Of a DNA stretch of 64,000 bases, positions 35,197 through 44,895 are shown piece by piece (the stretch's first letter is position 1; each line of letters opens with the position of its first letter). The stretch spans positions 6,731,501 to 6,795,500 of the forward strand of contig NZ_CP112880.1 in assembly GCF_028747205.1 (NCBI RefSeq), given 5' to 3'. The position numbers and the translations under genes were made by a program. Under the pieces are notes generated by a model that was not told the DNA's origin, made no database searches, and saw only the letters and a list, made by a program, of their open reading frames with translations. The stretch comes from Streptomyces sp. CA-278952. Lineage in GTDB: Bacteria; Actinomycetota; Actinomycetes; Streptomycetales; Streptomycetaceae.

Positions 35197-36108
35197 TTAA
35201 GGGCCCTCAAGGGCCACGGCACGGCCGGCCTCGGCCTGGACCGGTCCCATTCTGCCCTGGCCATCCTCACCCGAATCCGCAGGGCGGACCGACAGCGGGT
35301 ATACCGGGGGAGTCCCGCCGAATTCCGGACACACCGCCTGGTGGTCGCACCAGCCGCACAGCTTCGTCGGCCGGGGCCGCCAGTCACCGGTCTCCGTCGC
35401 CAGCGAGATCGCGTCCCACAGCGCCAGCAGCTTGCGCTCCACCCGCTCCAGGTCCGCCACCACCGGGTCGTACGTCAGCACGTCCCCGCTGCCCAGATAG
35501 ACCAGCTGGAGGCGGCGCGGCACCACGCCCTTCAGCCGCCAGATCACCAGCGCGTAGAACGTCATCTGGAACAGCGGACCGTCGGAATACTCCGGACGCG
35601 GCGCCTTCCCCGTCTTGTAGTCGACGATCCGGACCTCGCCGCTCGGCGCGACGTCCACCCGGTCGATCACCCCGCGCAGCCGCAGCCCCGACTCCAGCTC
35701 CGTCTCGACGAACAGCTCACGCTCCGCCGGCTCGAGCCGCGTCGGGTCCTCCAGCGAGAACCACCGGTCCACCAACCGCTCCGCCTCACCCAGCCAGCGC
35801 GTCAGGCGCTCCCCCTCGGTGTCCCCGGCGAACAGCCCGGTCAGCTCCGGCTTCGACTCCAGCAGCCGGTCCCACTGGCCGGGAATCAGCGCCCGCGCCC
35901 GCGGCGCCGTCCGGTCGGCCGCCGGTGCGTCGAAGAGCCGCTCCAGCACCGCATGGACAAGTGTGCCGCGGGTAGCCGCCTCGCTGGGCTTCTCCGGCAG
36001 CTTGTCGATGACCCGGAAGCGGTAGAGCAAGGGACACTGCATGAAATCGCTCGCCCGCGACGGCGACAGGGACGAGGGCGGCTGGGGCGGCCGCGGTACG
36101 GAAGTCAT
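35197..36108 (-). CDS. RecB-family exonuclease with Fe-S cysteines
   Basis: PD-(D/E)XK nuclease of 303 residues, similar to the nuclease domain of AddB/RecB and Cas4. Active-site parts are GTLVHAVLE, the Asp in RGVIDRVDV, and IVDYKTGKAP. Four cysteines, one in FMQCPLLYRFRV and three in KLCGWCDHQAVC, form the pattern that holds a 4Fe-4S cluster in this group. Start ATG 36106-36108. The tail ends with a Gly/Arg-rich segment. It ends nine bases before the response regulator on the same strand. In Streptomyces and mycobacteria the gene stands next to the tRNA methyltransferase region; it is not part of a CRISPR locus. Confidence 0.88.
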   Translation of the reverse strand: MTSVPRPPQPPSSLSPSRASDFMQCPLLYRFRVIDKLPEKPSEAATRGTLVHAVLERLFDAPAADRTAPRARALIPGQWDRLLESKPELTGLFAGDTEGERLTRWLGEAERLVDRWFSLEDPTRLEPAERELFVETELESGLRLRGVIDRVDVAPSGEVRIVDYKTGKAPRPEYSDGPLFQMTFYALVIWRLKGVVPRRLQLVYLGSGDVLTYDPVVADLERVERKLLALWDAISLATETGDWRPRPTKLCGWCDHQAVCPEFGGTPPVYPLSVRPADSGEDGQGRMGPVQAEAGRAVALEGP

Positions 36109-36219
36109 GTCTGAAGACCCTACGGCCCGCCACTGACAACGAGCGGCATACCATCGACGGCAGACCCTCGCACACTGCATGATCGTGGCAAACGCCACTC
36201 ACCGAACCGAAGGGACCCC

Positions 36220-37470
36220 GTGGACGACAGCGGCGACAACGGGCGGCCGCAGCCCGGCGCAGGGGGAACGGCCCCCGGCGCCGATCCCGACAACGGCAAG
36301 CCGAAACGCCCCGCGGAGCCGGGTGGCGGCCTGCTCATGGGCCGGCCCTTCGGCGTGCCCGTCTACGTCGCCCCCAGCTGGTTCGTCGTCGCCGCGCTGA
36401 TCACCTGGGTGTTCGGCGGCCAGCTCGACCGCGTGCTGCCCGAGCTGGGCGCCGCCCGCTACCTCGTCGCCCTGTTCTTCGCCATCGCCTTCTACGCCTC
36501 CGTGCTCGTCCACGAGCTGGCCCACACGGTCGTCGCGCTGCGCTACAAGCTCCCGGTCCGCCGCATCCAGCTCCAGTTCTTCGGCGGCGTCTCGGAGATC
36601 GAGAAGGAGAGCGAGACACCCGGCCGCGAGTTCGTCCTCGCCTTCGTCGGACCGCTCCTGTCCCTGGTCCTCGGCGGCGTCTTCTACGGCGCGATGCAGT
36701 TCGTCGAGCCCGGCACCGTCCCCGGCGTCCTGGTCGCGGGCCTGATGATCTCCAACCTCATCGTGGCCGCCTTCAACCTGCTGCCCGGCCTGCCGCTGGA
36801 CGGCGGCCGGATGCTCCGCGCCGTCGTCTGGAAGATCACCGGCAAGCCCATGAGCGGCACCATCGCCGCCGCCTGGGTCGGCCGCGGCCTCGCCGTCGTC
36901 GTCCTCGTCGGACTGCCGCTGCTCACCCACACCGGAGCACTCGGCGGCACCGCCCAGAACATCGGCGGCGTCGAGACCGTCATGGACGCGCTGCTCGCCG
37001 CGATCCTCGCGGGCATTATCTGGACCGGCGCCGGGAACAGCCTGCGCATGGCCCGCCTCCGCGAGCACCTGCCCGACCTCCGGGCCCGCACCCTGACCCG
37101 CCGCGCCGTCCCCGTCGAGTCCGCCACCCCGCTCTCCGAAGCGCTGCGCCGGGCCAACGAGGCGGGCGCCCGCGCCCTGGTCGTCGTCGACGGACAGGGC
37201 AACCCCAAGGGCGTCGTCCGCGAGGCCGCCATCGTCGGAGTCCCCGAACACCGCCGCCCCTGGGTCGCCGTCAGCGGCCTCGCCCAGGACCTCACCGACG
37301 GCATGAAGGTCCCCGCGGAACTGGCCGGCGAAGCCCTCCTGGACCGGCTCAAGGCCACCCCCGCCACCGAGTACCTGGTCCTTGAGGAGACCGGCGAGAT
37401 CTACGGAGTCCTCTCCACCGCCGACGTGGAGCGCGCCTTCGTCAAGGCCATGGCCCGCCCCGGCGCCTGA
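36220..37470 (+). CDS. Site-2-type intramembrane metalloprotease with CBS domains
   Basis: A 416-residue membrane protease. It has a Pro/Gly-rich N-terminus (residues 1-38), a membrane region with the zinc motif HELAH at residues 98-102, and the third ligand in LLPGLPLDGGRMLRAVVW. A pair of CBS modules fills the C-terminus from about residue 285 (VESATPLSEALRRANEAGARALVVVDGQGN and a second copy). CBS domains usually bind adenosine nucleotides, so activity may respond to energy state. GTG start 36220 with GAAGGGA upstream. Known relatives cleave membrane anti-sigma factors, but the substrate here is unknown. Confidence 0.9.
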   Translation: MDDSGDNGRPQPGAGGTAPGADPDNGKPKRPAEPGGGLLMGRPFGVPVYVAPSWFVVAALITWVFGGQLDRVLPELGAARYLVALFFAIAFYASVLVHELAHTVVALRYKLPVRRIQLQFFGGVSEIEKESETPGREFVLAFVGPLLSLVLGGVFYGAMQFVEPGTVPGVLVAGLMISNLIVAAFNLLPGLPLDGGRMLRAVVWKITGKPMSGTIAAAWVGRGLAVVVLVGLPLLTHTGALGGTAQNIGGVETVMDALLAAILAGIIWTGAGNSLRMARLREHLPDLRARTLTRRAVPVESATPLSEALRRANEAGARALVVVDGQGNPKGVVREAAIVGVPEHRRPWVAVSGLAQDLTDGMKVPAELAGEALLDRLKATPATEYLVLEETGEIYGVLSTADVERAFVKAMARPGA

Positions 37471-37530
37471 CGGCCCTCCCGGGCGCTCGACGGCCGCGGC
37501 CCGGGCGGTCGGCGGCCCGGGAATCACCGG

Positions 37531-37536
37531 TAGGCT
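37531..37536 (+). promoter_or_regulatory. -10 box of trmI, leaderless type
   Basis: TAGGCT six bases before the ATG at 37543, with no ribosome-binding site between. This predicts transcription starting at or next to the start codon. Confidence 0.6.
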
Positions 37537-37542
37537 GGTCAC

Positions 37543-38460
37543 ATGTCTGAACCGACCGGTGCCGCCCGCCGACGTGGGCCCTTCAAGGTCGGGGACCAGG
37601 TACAGCTCACCGACCCCAAGGGCCGTCACTACACCTTCACGCTCGAAGCCGGAAAGAACTTCCACACCCACAAGGGTTCTTTCCCGCACGACGAGCTGAT
37701 CGGTGCTCCCGAGGGCAGTGTTGTCCGCACCACGGGAAACGTCGCCTATCTCGCGCTGCGCCCCCTGCTCCCCGACTACGTCCTGTCCATGCCCCGCGGC
37801 GCCGCCGTGGTCTACCCCAAGGACGCCGGCCAGATCCTGGCCTTCGCCGACATCTTCCCCGGCGCCCGCGTCGTGGAGGCCGGGGTCGGATCCGGCTCGC
37901 TCAGCACCTTCCTGCTGCGCGCCATCGGCGAGCAGGGCATGCTGCACTCCTACGAGCGCCGCGAGGACTTCGCCGAGATCGCCCAGCAGAACGTCGAGCG
38001 CTACTTCGGCTCCCCGCACCCGGCCTGGCAGCTGACCGTCGGCGACCTCCAGGACAACCTCTCCGACACCGACGTCGACCGCGTCGTGCTGGACATGCTC
38101 GCCCCCTGGGAGTGCCTGGAGGCCGTCTCCAAGGCCCTGGTGCCCGGCGGCATCCTCTGCGCCTACGTCGCCACGACCACCCAGCTCTCGCGCACCGTCG
38201 AGTCCATCCGCGAGATCGGCTGCTTCGCCGAGCCGCAGCCCTGGGAGTCGATGATCCGCAACTGGCACGTGGAGGGCCTCGCCGTCCGCCCCGACCACCG
38301 GATGATCGGCCACACCGGCTTCCTGGTCACCGCCCGCCGCCTCGCGGACGGCGTCGAGCCGCCGCTGCGCCGCCGCCGCCCGTCCAAGGGCGCCTACGGC
38401 GACGACTACGACGGACCCGGCAGCCAGAGCCGTGGAGGCCCCGCCGCCGACCGCGGCTGA
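37543..38460 (+). CDS. trmI: tRNA (adenine-58-N1)-methyltransferase
   Basis: Makes m1A58 in the T loop of tRNA using S-adenosylmethionine, as a homotetramer. It has 305 residues. A beta-barrel N-domain starts RRRGPFKVGDQVQLTDPKGRHYTFTLE. The SAM-binding motif VVEAGVGSGSLSTFLLR is followed by DVDRVVLDMLAPWE and the RPDHRMIGHTGFLVTARRL end of the fold. A disordered Gly/Arg tail follows. In mycobacteria the orthologue Rv2118c is close to the proteasome ATPase gene, as here. A leaderless start is likely. Confidence 0.94.
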   Translation: MSEPTGAARRRGPFKVGDQVQLTDPKGRHYTFTLEAGKNFHTHKGSFPHDELIGAPEGSVVRTTGNVAYLALRPLLPDYVLSMPRGAAVVYPKDAGQILAFADIFPGARVVEAGVGSGSLSTFLLRAIGEQGMLHSYERREDFAEIAQQNVERYFGSPHPAWQLTVGDLQDNLSDTDVDRVVLDMLAPWECLEAVSKALVPGGILCAYVATTTQLSRTVESIREIGCFAEPQPWESMIRNWHVEGLAVRPDHRMIGHTGFLVTARRLADGVEPPLRRRRPSKGAYGDDYDGPGSQSRGGPAADRG

Positions 38461-38638
38461 TCCGTCCAACGCACCGGCGCCGCCGCGCAGTTCCCCGACC
38501 GACCGGGGAACCGCGCGGCGGCGCCTTTTCGTCGCCCCGCCGTTCCGCCCGGATGTGAGGTGTGGCACGATGCTGGCCACCCCTCAGGGTGTTCCCACCC
38601 CTCACCGGGCTTCCAGGAACCATCAGGAGACAGACCGC

Positions 38639-39220
38639 GTGCAGACCCCCGCGCTCCCGGACCTCGCCCACACCGCCGCCAAGCCGGTGCACTGGCTCGC
38701 CACGGCCGCGGCGATGGCCGGGGTCGTCGCGCTGGCCGGGCTGCTCCAGCCCCGTACGGCCACCGCGACCGCCACGGCCCCCGAGCAGCGGACCACCACG
38801 CAGCACGGCGCCCCCGTGCCCGCTCCCGACCCGGCCGGCGTGGAGTTCCCGCTGGAGTGCGGCGGCGCCGGGACGACCGTCGCGAAGAAGGCCTCCGGGG
38901 ACCTCGACGGCGACGGACGGCCGGAAACCGTCGCCGTGGTGCACTGCGCCGCCGGATCGGGGACCCCGCCCGGTGGCATCTACGTCCTGACACGGAGCAG
39001 CGGGGCCGCGCCCCGGGTCGTGGCGACCCTGGTGGACCCCGCTGACAGGAAGACCGTCGGGGAGTTCGCCGTACGCGACGGCCTCGTCTCGGCGACCCTG
39101 CTCGGCTACTCCTCGCTCGACGTGCCCCGCTGCTGCCCCGACCAGGAGGAACAGGCCTCCTGGCGGTGGAAGGGGAAGGCGTTCGTCCGCACCTCCGGGG
39201 AGCTCGCGCGCAGCGTCTGA
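38639..39220 (+). CDS. Secreted hypothetical protein with a FG-GAP-like repeat
   Basis: Not assigned to a family by me. The protein is 193 residues from GTG 38639, seven bases after AGGAGA. A hydrophobic segment (about 16-40) ends near TATATA, suggesting a signal peptide or anchor, then a Pro/Ala linker. The folded part contains KASGDLDGDGRPETVAVVHC, which resembles the calcium-binding FG-GAP/integrin repeat, and cysteines that could pair (LECGG, VHCAA, RCCPD). Starting at ATG 38570 would add 23 residues and place the hydrophobic segment further in. Confidence 0.65.
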   Translation: MQTPALPDLAHTAAKPVHWLATAAAMAGVVALAGLLQPRTATATATAPEQRTTTQHGAPVPAPDPAGVEFPLECGGAGTTVAKKASGDLDGDGRPETVAVVHCAAGSGTPPGGIYVLTRSSGAAPRVVATLVDPADRKTVGEFAVRDGLVSATLLGYSSLDVPRCCPDQEEQASWRWKGKAFVRTSGELARSV

Positions 39221-39271
39221 GCGCGCACTGCGAGGCTCCGGCCGACGTCGGGACGCGAACCCCCGTGCCGG

Positions 39272-39583
39272 CTAGCCGGCGTCCGGCCCGTACACCTCGA
39301 CGCTGTCCTTGACGCGCCGCACGTGGATGCAGTCCCCGGGGCACTCCTTGGCCGAATCGACGACGTCCTGGAGGAGCGGCAGCGGCACCGGAGTGGTCGC
39401 CCCCGGGCTCTGCAGGAGCTCGTCGTCGCCGCTCTTCACGTATGCCAGGCCGTCGATGTCCAGCTCGAAGACGTCGGGGGCGTACTGCACACAGATGCCG
39501 TCGCCCGTACAGAGGTCCTGGTCGATCCAGACCTCCAGGTCCTGCGTGTCACTGTCGCCCGGCGAGTCCTGCTGCACGGTCAT
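39272..39583 (-). CDS. Single-cluster ferredoxin
   Basis: Small electron carrier of 103 residues. The cluster ligands are in QDLCTGDGICVQYAPDVFEL and ECPGDCIHV, the C-x5-C ... C-P layout of actinobacterial 3Fe-4S (or 4Fe-4S) ferredoxins. Start ATG 39581-39583 with GCAGGAC upstream. Its likely partner, such as a cytochrome P450, is not in the window. The gene is divergent from arc, as in other actinobacteria where a ferredoxin gene stands next to the proteasome ATPase. Confidence 0.9.
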   Translation of the reverse strand: MTVQQDSPGDSDTQDLEVWIDQDLCTGDGICVQYAPDVFELDIDGLAYVKSGDDELLQSPGATTPVPLPLLQDVVDSAKECPGDCIHVRRVKDSVEVYGPDAG

Positions 39584-39757
39584 GTGTCCTGCCGTTCCTG
39601 CGTATCTGAACCAATTGGAGCCAGCCCTGACGGGTGTTGAACAGTTCGACGATACAACCGGCGGCTTTCCGGTGCCGAAGGGTGGGTATTCCCTTGACGT
39701 GAGGGAGAGCGCAAGGGTGAAGATCGGACACACCCCGCAGTCTTTGTGATCTAGGGG

Positions 39758-39785
39758 TTTCAATCACCACCCACCCAGGTAGGGT
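39758..39785 (+). promoter_or_regulatory. arc promoter
   Basis: TTTCAA (39758-39763) and TAGGGT (39780-39785) separated by 16 bases, 38 bases before the arc start. The GTAGGGTC form of the -10 recurs before pup, prcB and the diacylglycerol-kinase gene. Confidence 0.55.
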
Positions 39786-39823
39786 CAGGAAGCGTCCAGC
39801 TCCCCATGGAGGAGGTGAGGACC

Positions 39824-41590
39824 GTGGCAGCCCACGACGACGACATCAACCGCGGCATCCGGCCCGCGCGAGGGTCAGAGGACCCTGCCGGCCAGGTTGC
39901 CTATCTCGAGCAGGAAATCGCCGTCCTGCGACGTAAGCTCGCCGACTCTCCGCGTCACTCGAGGATTCTCGAAGAGCGGATCGTCGAGTTGCAGACGAAC
40001 CTGGCAGGCGTGTCCGCACAGAACGAGCGGCTCGCCAACACGCTCCGTGAGGCGCGTGACCAGATCGTGGCCCTCAAGGAAGAGGTCGACCGGTTGGCGC
40101 AGCCGCCGGCCGGCTTCGGCGTCTTCCTCCAGGCCAACGAGGACGGCACCTGCGACATCTTCACCGGGGGCCGCAAGCTCCGGGTGAACGTCAGCCCCAG
40201 TGTCGAGCTCGAGGGCCTCCGGCGCGGCCAGGAGGTCATGCTCAACGAAGCGCTCAACGTGGTCGAGGCCATGCAGTTCGAGCGCGCCGGGGACATCGTC
40301 ACCCTCAAGGAGATCCTCGAGGACGGCGAGCGCGCCCTGGTGGTCGGGCACACCGACGAGGAGAGGGTGGTGCGGCTCGCCGAGCCGTTGCTGGACATCA
40401 CCATCCGCTCCGGCGACGCCCTGCTCCTGGACTCCAGGTCGGGTTACGTCTACGAGGTGGTCCCCAAGAGCGAGGTCGAGGAGCTCGTCCTCGAAGAGGT
40501 CCCGGACATCGACTACGACAAGATCGGCGGCCTGGGCGACCAGATCGAGCTGATCCGCGACGCGGTCGAGCTTCCGTACCTGCACCCCGACCTCTTCAAG
40601 GAGCACGAGCTCCGCCCGCCGAAGGGCATCCTGCTCTACGGTCCGCCCGGCTGTGGCAAGACCCTCATCGCCAAGGCCGTCGCCAATTCGCTCGCCAAGA
40701 AGGTCGCCGAGGTCACCGGGCAGCCCACGGGGAAGAGCTACTTCCTCAATATCAAGGGCCCCGAGCTCCTCAACAAGTACGTCGGCGAGACCGAGCGGCA
40801 CATCCGCCTGGTCTTCCAGCGTGCGAGGGAGAAGGCGAGCGAGGGCACCCCCGTCATCGTCTTCTTCGACGAGATGGAGTCCCTCTTCCGCACCCGCGGC
40901 AGCGGCGTCAGCTCGGACGTGGAGAACACCATCGTCCCGCAGCTGCTCGCCGAGATCGACGGTGTGGAGGGCCTGGAGAACGTCATCGTCATCGGCGCCT
41001 CCAACCGCGAGGACATGATCGACCCCGCCATCCTGCGGCCCGGCCGTCTCGATGTGAAGATCAAGATCGAGCGTCCGGACGCCGAGGCGGCGAAGGACAT
41101 CTTCGCGAAGTACCTGACCCCGGGGCTCCCGCTGCACGCGGACGATCTGGCCGAGCACACCGGCTCCCGGCCGGCCGCCGCCCACGCCATGATCCAGTCC
41201 GTCGTGGAGCGGATGTACACGGAGTCCGAGGAGAACCGCTTCCTGGAGGTCACGTACGCCAACGGCGACAAGGAAGTTCTGTACTTCAAGGACTTCAACT
41301 CCGGCGCGATGATTCAGAACATCGTCGACCGGGCAAAGAAAATGGCCATCAAGGCATTCCTGGAACAGGGCCAGAAGGGGCTGCGGGTCGCTCATCTCCT
41401 CCAGGCCTGCGTGGACGAGTTCAAGGAGAACGAGGACCTGCCGAACACGACCAACCCGGACGACTGGGCCAGGATTTCCGGCAAGAAGGGTGAGCGGATC
41501 GTCTTCATCCGCACACTCGTCACCGGAAAGCAGGGTGCGGACACCGGCCGTTCCATCGATACGGTGGCCAATACCGGCCAGTACCTGTAA
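39824..41590 (+). CDS. arc: Proteasome-associated ATPase Arc (Mpa)
   Basis: Hexameric AAA unfoldase that recognises pupylated proteins through its coiled coils and feeds them to the 20S proteasome. It has 588 residues: an N-terminal coiled coil (about 20-85), a double OB domain (about 90-230), and an AAA domain with GPPGCGKT and [11 protein letters not shown]. The C-terminus GQYL has the penultimate Tyr used to open the proteasome gate. The start is GTG 39824 behind GGAGGTGAGG; an upstream ATG at 39806 is part of this ribosome-binding region and unlikely to be used. First gene of the proteasome region. Confidence 0.97.
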   Translation: MAAHDDDINRGIRPARGSEDPAGQVAYLEQEIAVLRRKLADSPRHSRILEERIVELQTNLAGVSAQNERLANTLREARDQIVALKEEVDRLAQPPAGFGVFLQANEDGTCDIFTGGRKLRVNVSPSVELEGLRRGQEVMLNEALNVVEAMQFERAGDIVTLKEILEDGERALVVGHTDEERVVRLAEPLLDITIRSGDALLLDSRSGYVYEVVPKSEVEELVLEEVPDIDYDKIGGLGDQIELIRDAVELPYLHPDLFKEHELRPPKGILLYGPPGCGKTLIAKAVANSLAKKVAEVTGQPTGKSYFLNIKGPELLNKYVGETERHIRLVFQRAREKASEGTPVIVFFDEMESLFRTRGSGVSSDVENTIVPQLLAEIDGVEGLENVIVIGASNREDMIDPAILRPGRLDVKIKIERPDAEAAKDIFAKYLTPGLPLHADDLAEHTGSRPAAAHAMIQSVVERMYTESEENRFLEVTYANGDKEVLYFKDFNSGAMIQNIVDRAKKMAIKAFLEQGQKGLRVAHLLQACVDEFKENEDLPNTTNPDDWARISGKKGERIVFIRTLVTGKQGADTGRSIDTVANTGQYL

Positions 41591-41597
41591 TACGCGG

Positions 41598-41635
41598 ACC
41601 GGCTGCGGAAGCCCCCAGGGGCCTCCGCAGCCGGT
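41598..41635 (+). terminator. Terminator after arc
   Basis: ACCGGCTGCGGA (41598-41609) with TCCGCAGCCGGT (41624-41635) and an inner GCCCC/GGGGC stem, followed by TTCATT. It separates arc from dop. Confidence 0.85.
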
Positions 41636-41827
41636 TTCATTCCCCCGTTCCGGCCGTGCCGGAGCAATGTCGTAATGGAGCTCCCCACCGGCGCAGAGGC
41701 GCTCTAGGCTCTGCGGTACCGCCGAGTCGCGCAGTGCGGTGACGGGCACCGCACACACGCACCGGACACAGCAGCGGTACTTGAGCGTCGTCCCCGCAGG
41801 GGGCCGACGCCGGGCAAGGAGGGCCGC

Positions 41828-43339
41828 ATGACCGTACGGCGAGTAATGGGCATCGAGACGGAGTACGGGATCTCCGTCCCCGGCCACCCCAACGCCAATG
41901 CCATGCTCACCTCGTCCCAGATCGTCAACGCCTACGCGGCGGCGATGCACCGGGCGCGCCGCGCCCGCTGGGACTTCGAGGAGGAGAACCCGCTGCGTGA
42001 CGCGCGAGGCTTCGACCTCGCCCGCGAGACCGCCGACTCCAGTCAGCTGACCGACGAGGACATCGGCCTGGCCAATGTCATCCTCACCAACGGCGCCCGG
42101 CTGTACGTCGACCACGCGCACCCCGAGTACAGCTCCCCGGAGATCACCAATCCGCGTGACGCGGTGCTCTGGGACAAGGCCGGGGAACGGATCATGGCGG
42201 AGGCCGCCGAGCGGGCGGCCGCGATCCCCGGCGCGCAGCCGATCCACCTCTACAAGAACAACACCGACAACAAGGGCGCCTCCTACGGCACGCACGAGAA
42301 CTACCTCATGCAGCGGGAGACGCCGTTCTCGGACATCGTGCGCCATCTGACGCCGTTCTTCGTCTCGCGCCAGGTCGTCACGGGCGCGGGCCGGGTCGGC
42401 ATCGGTCAGGACGGCAAGGAGCACGGCTTCCAGATCAGTCAGCGCGCCGACTACTTCGAGGTCGAGGTCGGGCTGGAGACCACGCTCAAGCGTCCCATCA
42501 TCAACACTCGGGACGAGCCGCACTCGGACGCCGAGAAGTACCGCCGGCTCCATGTGATCATCGGCGACGCCAACCTCTCGGAGATCTCCACCTATCTCAA
42601 GCTCGGCACCACGTCCCTGGTGCTGGCCATGATCGAGGACGCCTTCATCAATGTCGACCTCGCGGTCGACCAGCCCGTGCGCACCCTGCACCAGGTCTCC
42701 CACGACCCGGACCTCCGGCAGCTGATCACGCTCCGCAGCGGCCGGACGCTCACCGCGGTCCAGCTCCAGATGGAGTATTTCGAGCTGGCCCGCAAGTACG
42801 TCGACGAGCGGTACGGGGCGGACGCCGACGAGCAGACCAAGGACATCCTGGTCCGCTGGGAGGACACCCTCAACCGGCTGGAGACCGATCCGATGAGCCT
42901 GTCGGGCGAGCTGGACTGGATCGCCAAGCGGGAGCTCATGGAGGGCTACCGCCGCCGCGACGCGCTGGACTGGGACGCGTCCCGGCTGCACCTGGTGGAC
43001 CTCCAGTACGCGGACGTACGGCCCGACAAGGGCCTCTACAACCGTCTGGCGGCCCGCGGGAAGATGAAGCGCCTCCTGGACGAGGACGAGGTCACCAGGG
43101 CCCGTACGAAGCCCCCGGAGGACACCAGGGCGTACTTCCGCGGGCGCTGCCTGGAGCAGTACGCCGACGATGTGGCGGCGGCCTCGTGGGACTCGGTGAT
43201 CTTCGACCTGCCGGATCGCGACTCCCTGCAGCGGGTGCCCACCCTGGAACCGCTGCGCGGCACGAAGGAACACGTCAAGGACCTGCTGGACCGGTGCCGG
43301 ACGGCGGAGGAGCTGGTCCGGGTGCTGTCGGGCGGCTGA
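41828..43339 (+). CDS. dop: Pup deamidase/depupylase Dop
   Basis: Converts the C-terminal glutamine of Pup to glutamate so that PafA can use it, and removes Pup from substrates. It has 503 residues of the glutamine-synthetase-like PafA/Dop family. It opens [19 protein letters not shown], with the acidic nucleotide-site Glu residues at [18 protein letters not shown], and [19 protein letters not shown] loop of about 40 residues ([24 protein letters not shown] region) that PafA lacks is present, as expected for Dop. Start ATG 41828 with AAGGAGG. Confidence 0.97.
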   Translation: MTVRRVMGIETEYGISVPGHPNANAMLTSSQIVNAYAAAMHRARRARWDFEEENPLRDARGFDLARETADSSQLTDEDIGLANVILTNGARLYVDHAHPEYSSPEITNPRDAVLWDKAGERIMAEAAERAAAIPGAQPIHLYKNNTDNKGASYGTHENYLMQRETPFSDIVRHLTPFFVSRQVVTGAGRVGIGQDGKEHGFQISQRADYFEVEVGLETTLKRPIINTRDEPHSDAEKYRRLHVIIGDANLSEISTYLKLGTTSLVLAMIEDAFINVDLAVDQPVRTLHQVSHDPDLRQLITLRSGRTLTAVQLQMEYFELARKYVDERYGADADEQTKDILVRWEDTLNRLETDPMSLSGELDWIAKRELMEGYRRRDALDWDASRLHLVDLQYADVRPDKGLYNRLAARGKMKRLLDEDEVTRARTKPPEDTRAYFRGRCLEQYADDVAAASWDSVIFDLPDRDSLQRVPTLEPLRGTKEHVKDLLDRCRTAEELVRVLSGG

Positions 43340-43418
43340 AAGGCCTCCGGGCTGGGAATCAATCACCTGAGGCGCGGGCGTTGCCTCAACTACCGGGTCA
43401 AATGTCGGACCCCGTGGG

Positions 43419-43424
43419 TAGGGT
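43419..43424 (+). promoter_or_regulatory. Candidate pup -10 box
   Basis: TAGGGT in GGGTAGGGTC, 45 bases before the pup start. The -35 is weak (TCAAAT-like). Confidence 0.45.
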
Positions 43425-43469
43425 CTGATCAAGAGCTTCGATTGCTTCGAACCGAGCGGGGTGAGCTAC

Positions 43470-43688
43470 ATGGCGACCAAGGACACCGGCGGCGGACAGC
43501 AGAAGGCGACACGTTCCACCGAGGAGACCGAGGAGCAGGCGCAGGACGCGCAGGCGTCCGAGGACCTCGCGGAGCGCCAGGAGAAGCTGAGCGACGACGT
43601 CGACTCGGTCCTGGACGAGATCGACGACGTCCTGGAGGAGAACGCCGAGGACTTCGTTCGGTCGTTCGTTCAAAAGGGTGGACAGTAG
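43470..43688 (+). CDS. pup: Prokaryotic ubiquitin-like protein Pup
   Basis: Disordered protein tag of 72 residues, attached to lysines of target proteins. It is rich in Glu/Gln/Asp, with the helix-forming Arc-binding part [20 protein letters not shown] and the conserved end [10 protein letters not shown]. The last residue is Gln, so Dop must deamidate it before ligation. The start is ATG 43470 with GGGGTGAG upstream; the GTG at 43461 is three codons earlier and part of that site. Confidence 0.97.
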   Translation: MATKDTGGGQQKATRSTEETEEQAQDAQASEDLAERQEKLSDDVDSVLDEIDDVLEENAEDFVRSFVQKGGQ

Positions 43689-43993
43689 TTCGTCAGTGTG
43701 AACGCCCGGATGTGTTCCGGGAGCTCACGCGGACATACGCGCAGACAACGGGGGAGGGGGTGCCGGCGTTCGCCACGGCGTGCGTCGCCACCCCCCGCCC
43801 GCCGATCCGGGGGCCGTTTCCCGGTCCCGCCGGATCGGTGCGGATAACCCCCTCCGAACATGTGGATCACTCCCGTCGGGCGGGTAGGGTCCGTGGCGTA
43901 CGTACTTGCTTCAACGGCAATCCGGCCATCGGCAAGTCGGGGGATGATCCTGACTCTCCTGCGCAGGGCCACCGCATACCTGGAGGGAAACGC
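43689..43993 (+). other. Intergenic region between pup and prcB (305 bp)
   Basis: No convincing gene. It holds a TAGGGT box at 43885-43890 in GGGTAGGGTC, a possible prcB promoter, and AGGGAAA before the prcB start. I recall a small endonuclease-VII-like gene at this place in some streptomycetes; I find no such gene here. Confidence 0.55.
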
Positions 43994-44839
43994 GTGGAAG
44001 CCAACACTCGTAGCACCGGGCGTCTACCAGCTGCCTTCCTGACGCCGGGTTCGTCCTCGTTCATGGACTTCCTGTCCGACCAGTCGCCCGAGATGCTCCC
44101 GGGCAACCGGAGCCTGCCGCCGCTCCAGGGGGCCATCGAGGCGCCGCACGGGACGACCATCGTCTCGGCGTCCTTCCCCGGTGGCGTGGTCCTGGCCGGC
44201 GACCGGCGCGCCACCATGGGCAACATGATCGCCTCGCGCGACATGCAGAAGGTCTTCCCGGCCGACGAGTACTCCGCGGTCGGCATCGCCGGCACCGCAG
44301 GACTGGCTGTGGAGATGGTCAAGCTGTTCCAGCTGGAGCTGGAGCACTTCGAGAAGGTCGAGGGCGCCCAGCTCTCCCTGGAGGGCAAGGCCAACCGCCT
44401 CTCCACCATGATCCGCAGCAACCTCGCCATGGCCATGCAGGGCCTCGCCGTGGTGCCCCTCTTCGCCGGCTACGACGTCGACCGCGAGAAGGGCCGCATC
44501 TTCTCCTACGACGTCACCGGCGGGCGCAGCGAGGAGAGCGGCTACGCGGCCACCGGCTCCGGGTCGATCTTCGCCCGCAACGCGATGAAGAAGCTCTACC
44601 GCGAGGACCTGACGGAGGAGCAGGCCCTCACCCTGGTCGTGCAGGCGCTGTACGACGCGGCGGACGACGACTCGGCGACCGGCGGCCCCGACGTGGCCCG
44701 CCGCATCTATCCGATCGTCACCGTCATCACCGACGAAGGCTTCCGGAGGCTGACCGACCAGGAGTCCTCCGAGATCGCGCGCTCCATCCTGGAACGCCGA
44801 CTCGAGCAGCCCGACGGCCCGCGCGCCGCGCTGCTCTGA
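43994..44839 (+). CDS. prcB: 20S proteasome beta subunit
   Basis: Catalytic subunit of the 20S proteasome, 281 residues as a precursor. A 53-residue propeptide is removed at Gly53-Thr54 ([10 protein letters not shown]), exposing Thr54 as nucleophile. The catalytic Lys is in GDRRATMG(N) context and the usual GxxA and SGSG features ([22 protein letters not shown]) are present. GTG start 43994, behind GGAGGGAAA. Precedes prcA by 56 bases. Confidence 0.97.
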   Translation: MEANTRSTGRLPAAFLTPGSSSFMDFLSDQSPEMLPGNRSLPPLQGAIEAPHGTTIVSASFPGGVVLAGDRRATMGNMIASRDMQKVFPADEYSAVGIAGTAGLAVEMVKLFQLELEHFEKVEGAQLSLEGKANRLSTMIRSNLAMAMQGLAVVPLFAGYDVDREKGRIFSYDVTGGRSEESGYAATGSGSIFARNAMKKLYREDLTEEQALTLVVQALYDAADDDSATGGPDVARRIYPIVTVITDEGFRRLTDQESSEIARSILERRLEQPDGPRAALL

Positions 44840-44895
44840 TCCGGACCCCTAGCCTCCAGACGCACTCGTCACTGACAGAAAGGGACGGATAGCCG

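Noticed and set aside
35197..36108. Cas4 nuclease of a CRISPR system
   Set aside because: The Fe-S RecB-like fold is shared with Cas4, but there are no cas1, cas2 or repeats nearby and the neighbourhood is housekeeping.
39875..43432. Minus-strand open frame of about 1180 codons opposite arc and dop
   Set aside because: Shadow of two certain genes, crossing the arc terminator and the dop leader; no domain is recognisable.
43860..44042. Possible 60-codon gene between pup and prcB
   Set aside because: It overlaps the prcB start by 49 bases in another frame, crosses the TAGGGT box, has no ribosome-binding site and no recognisable domain.
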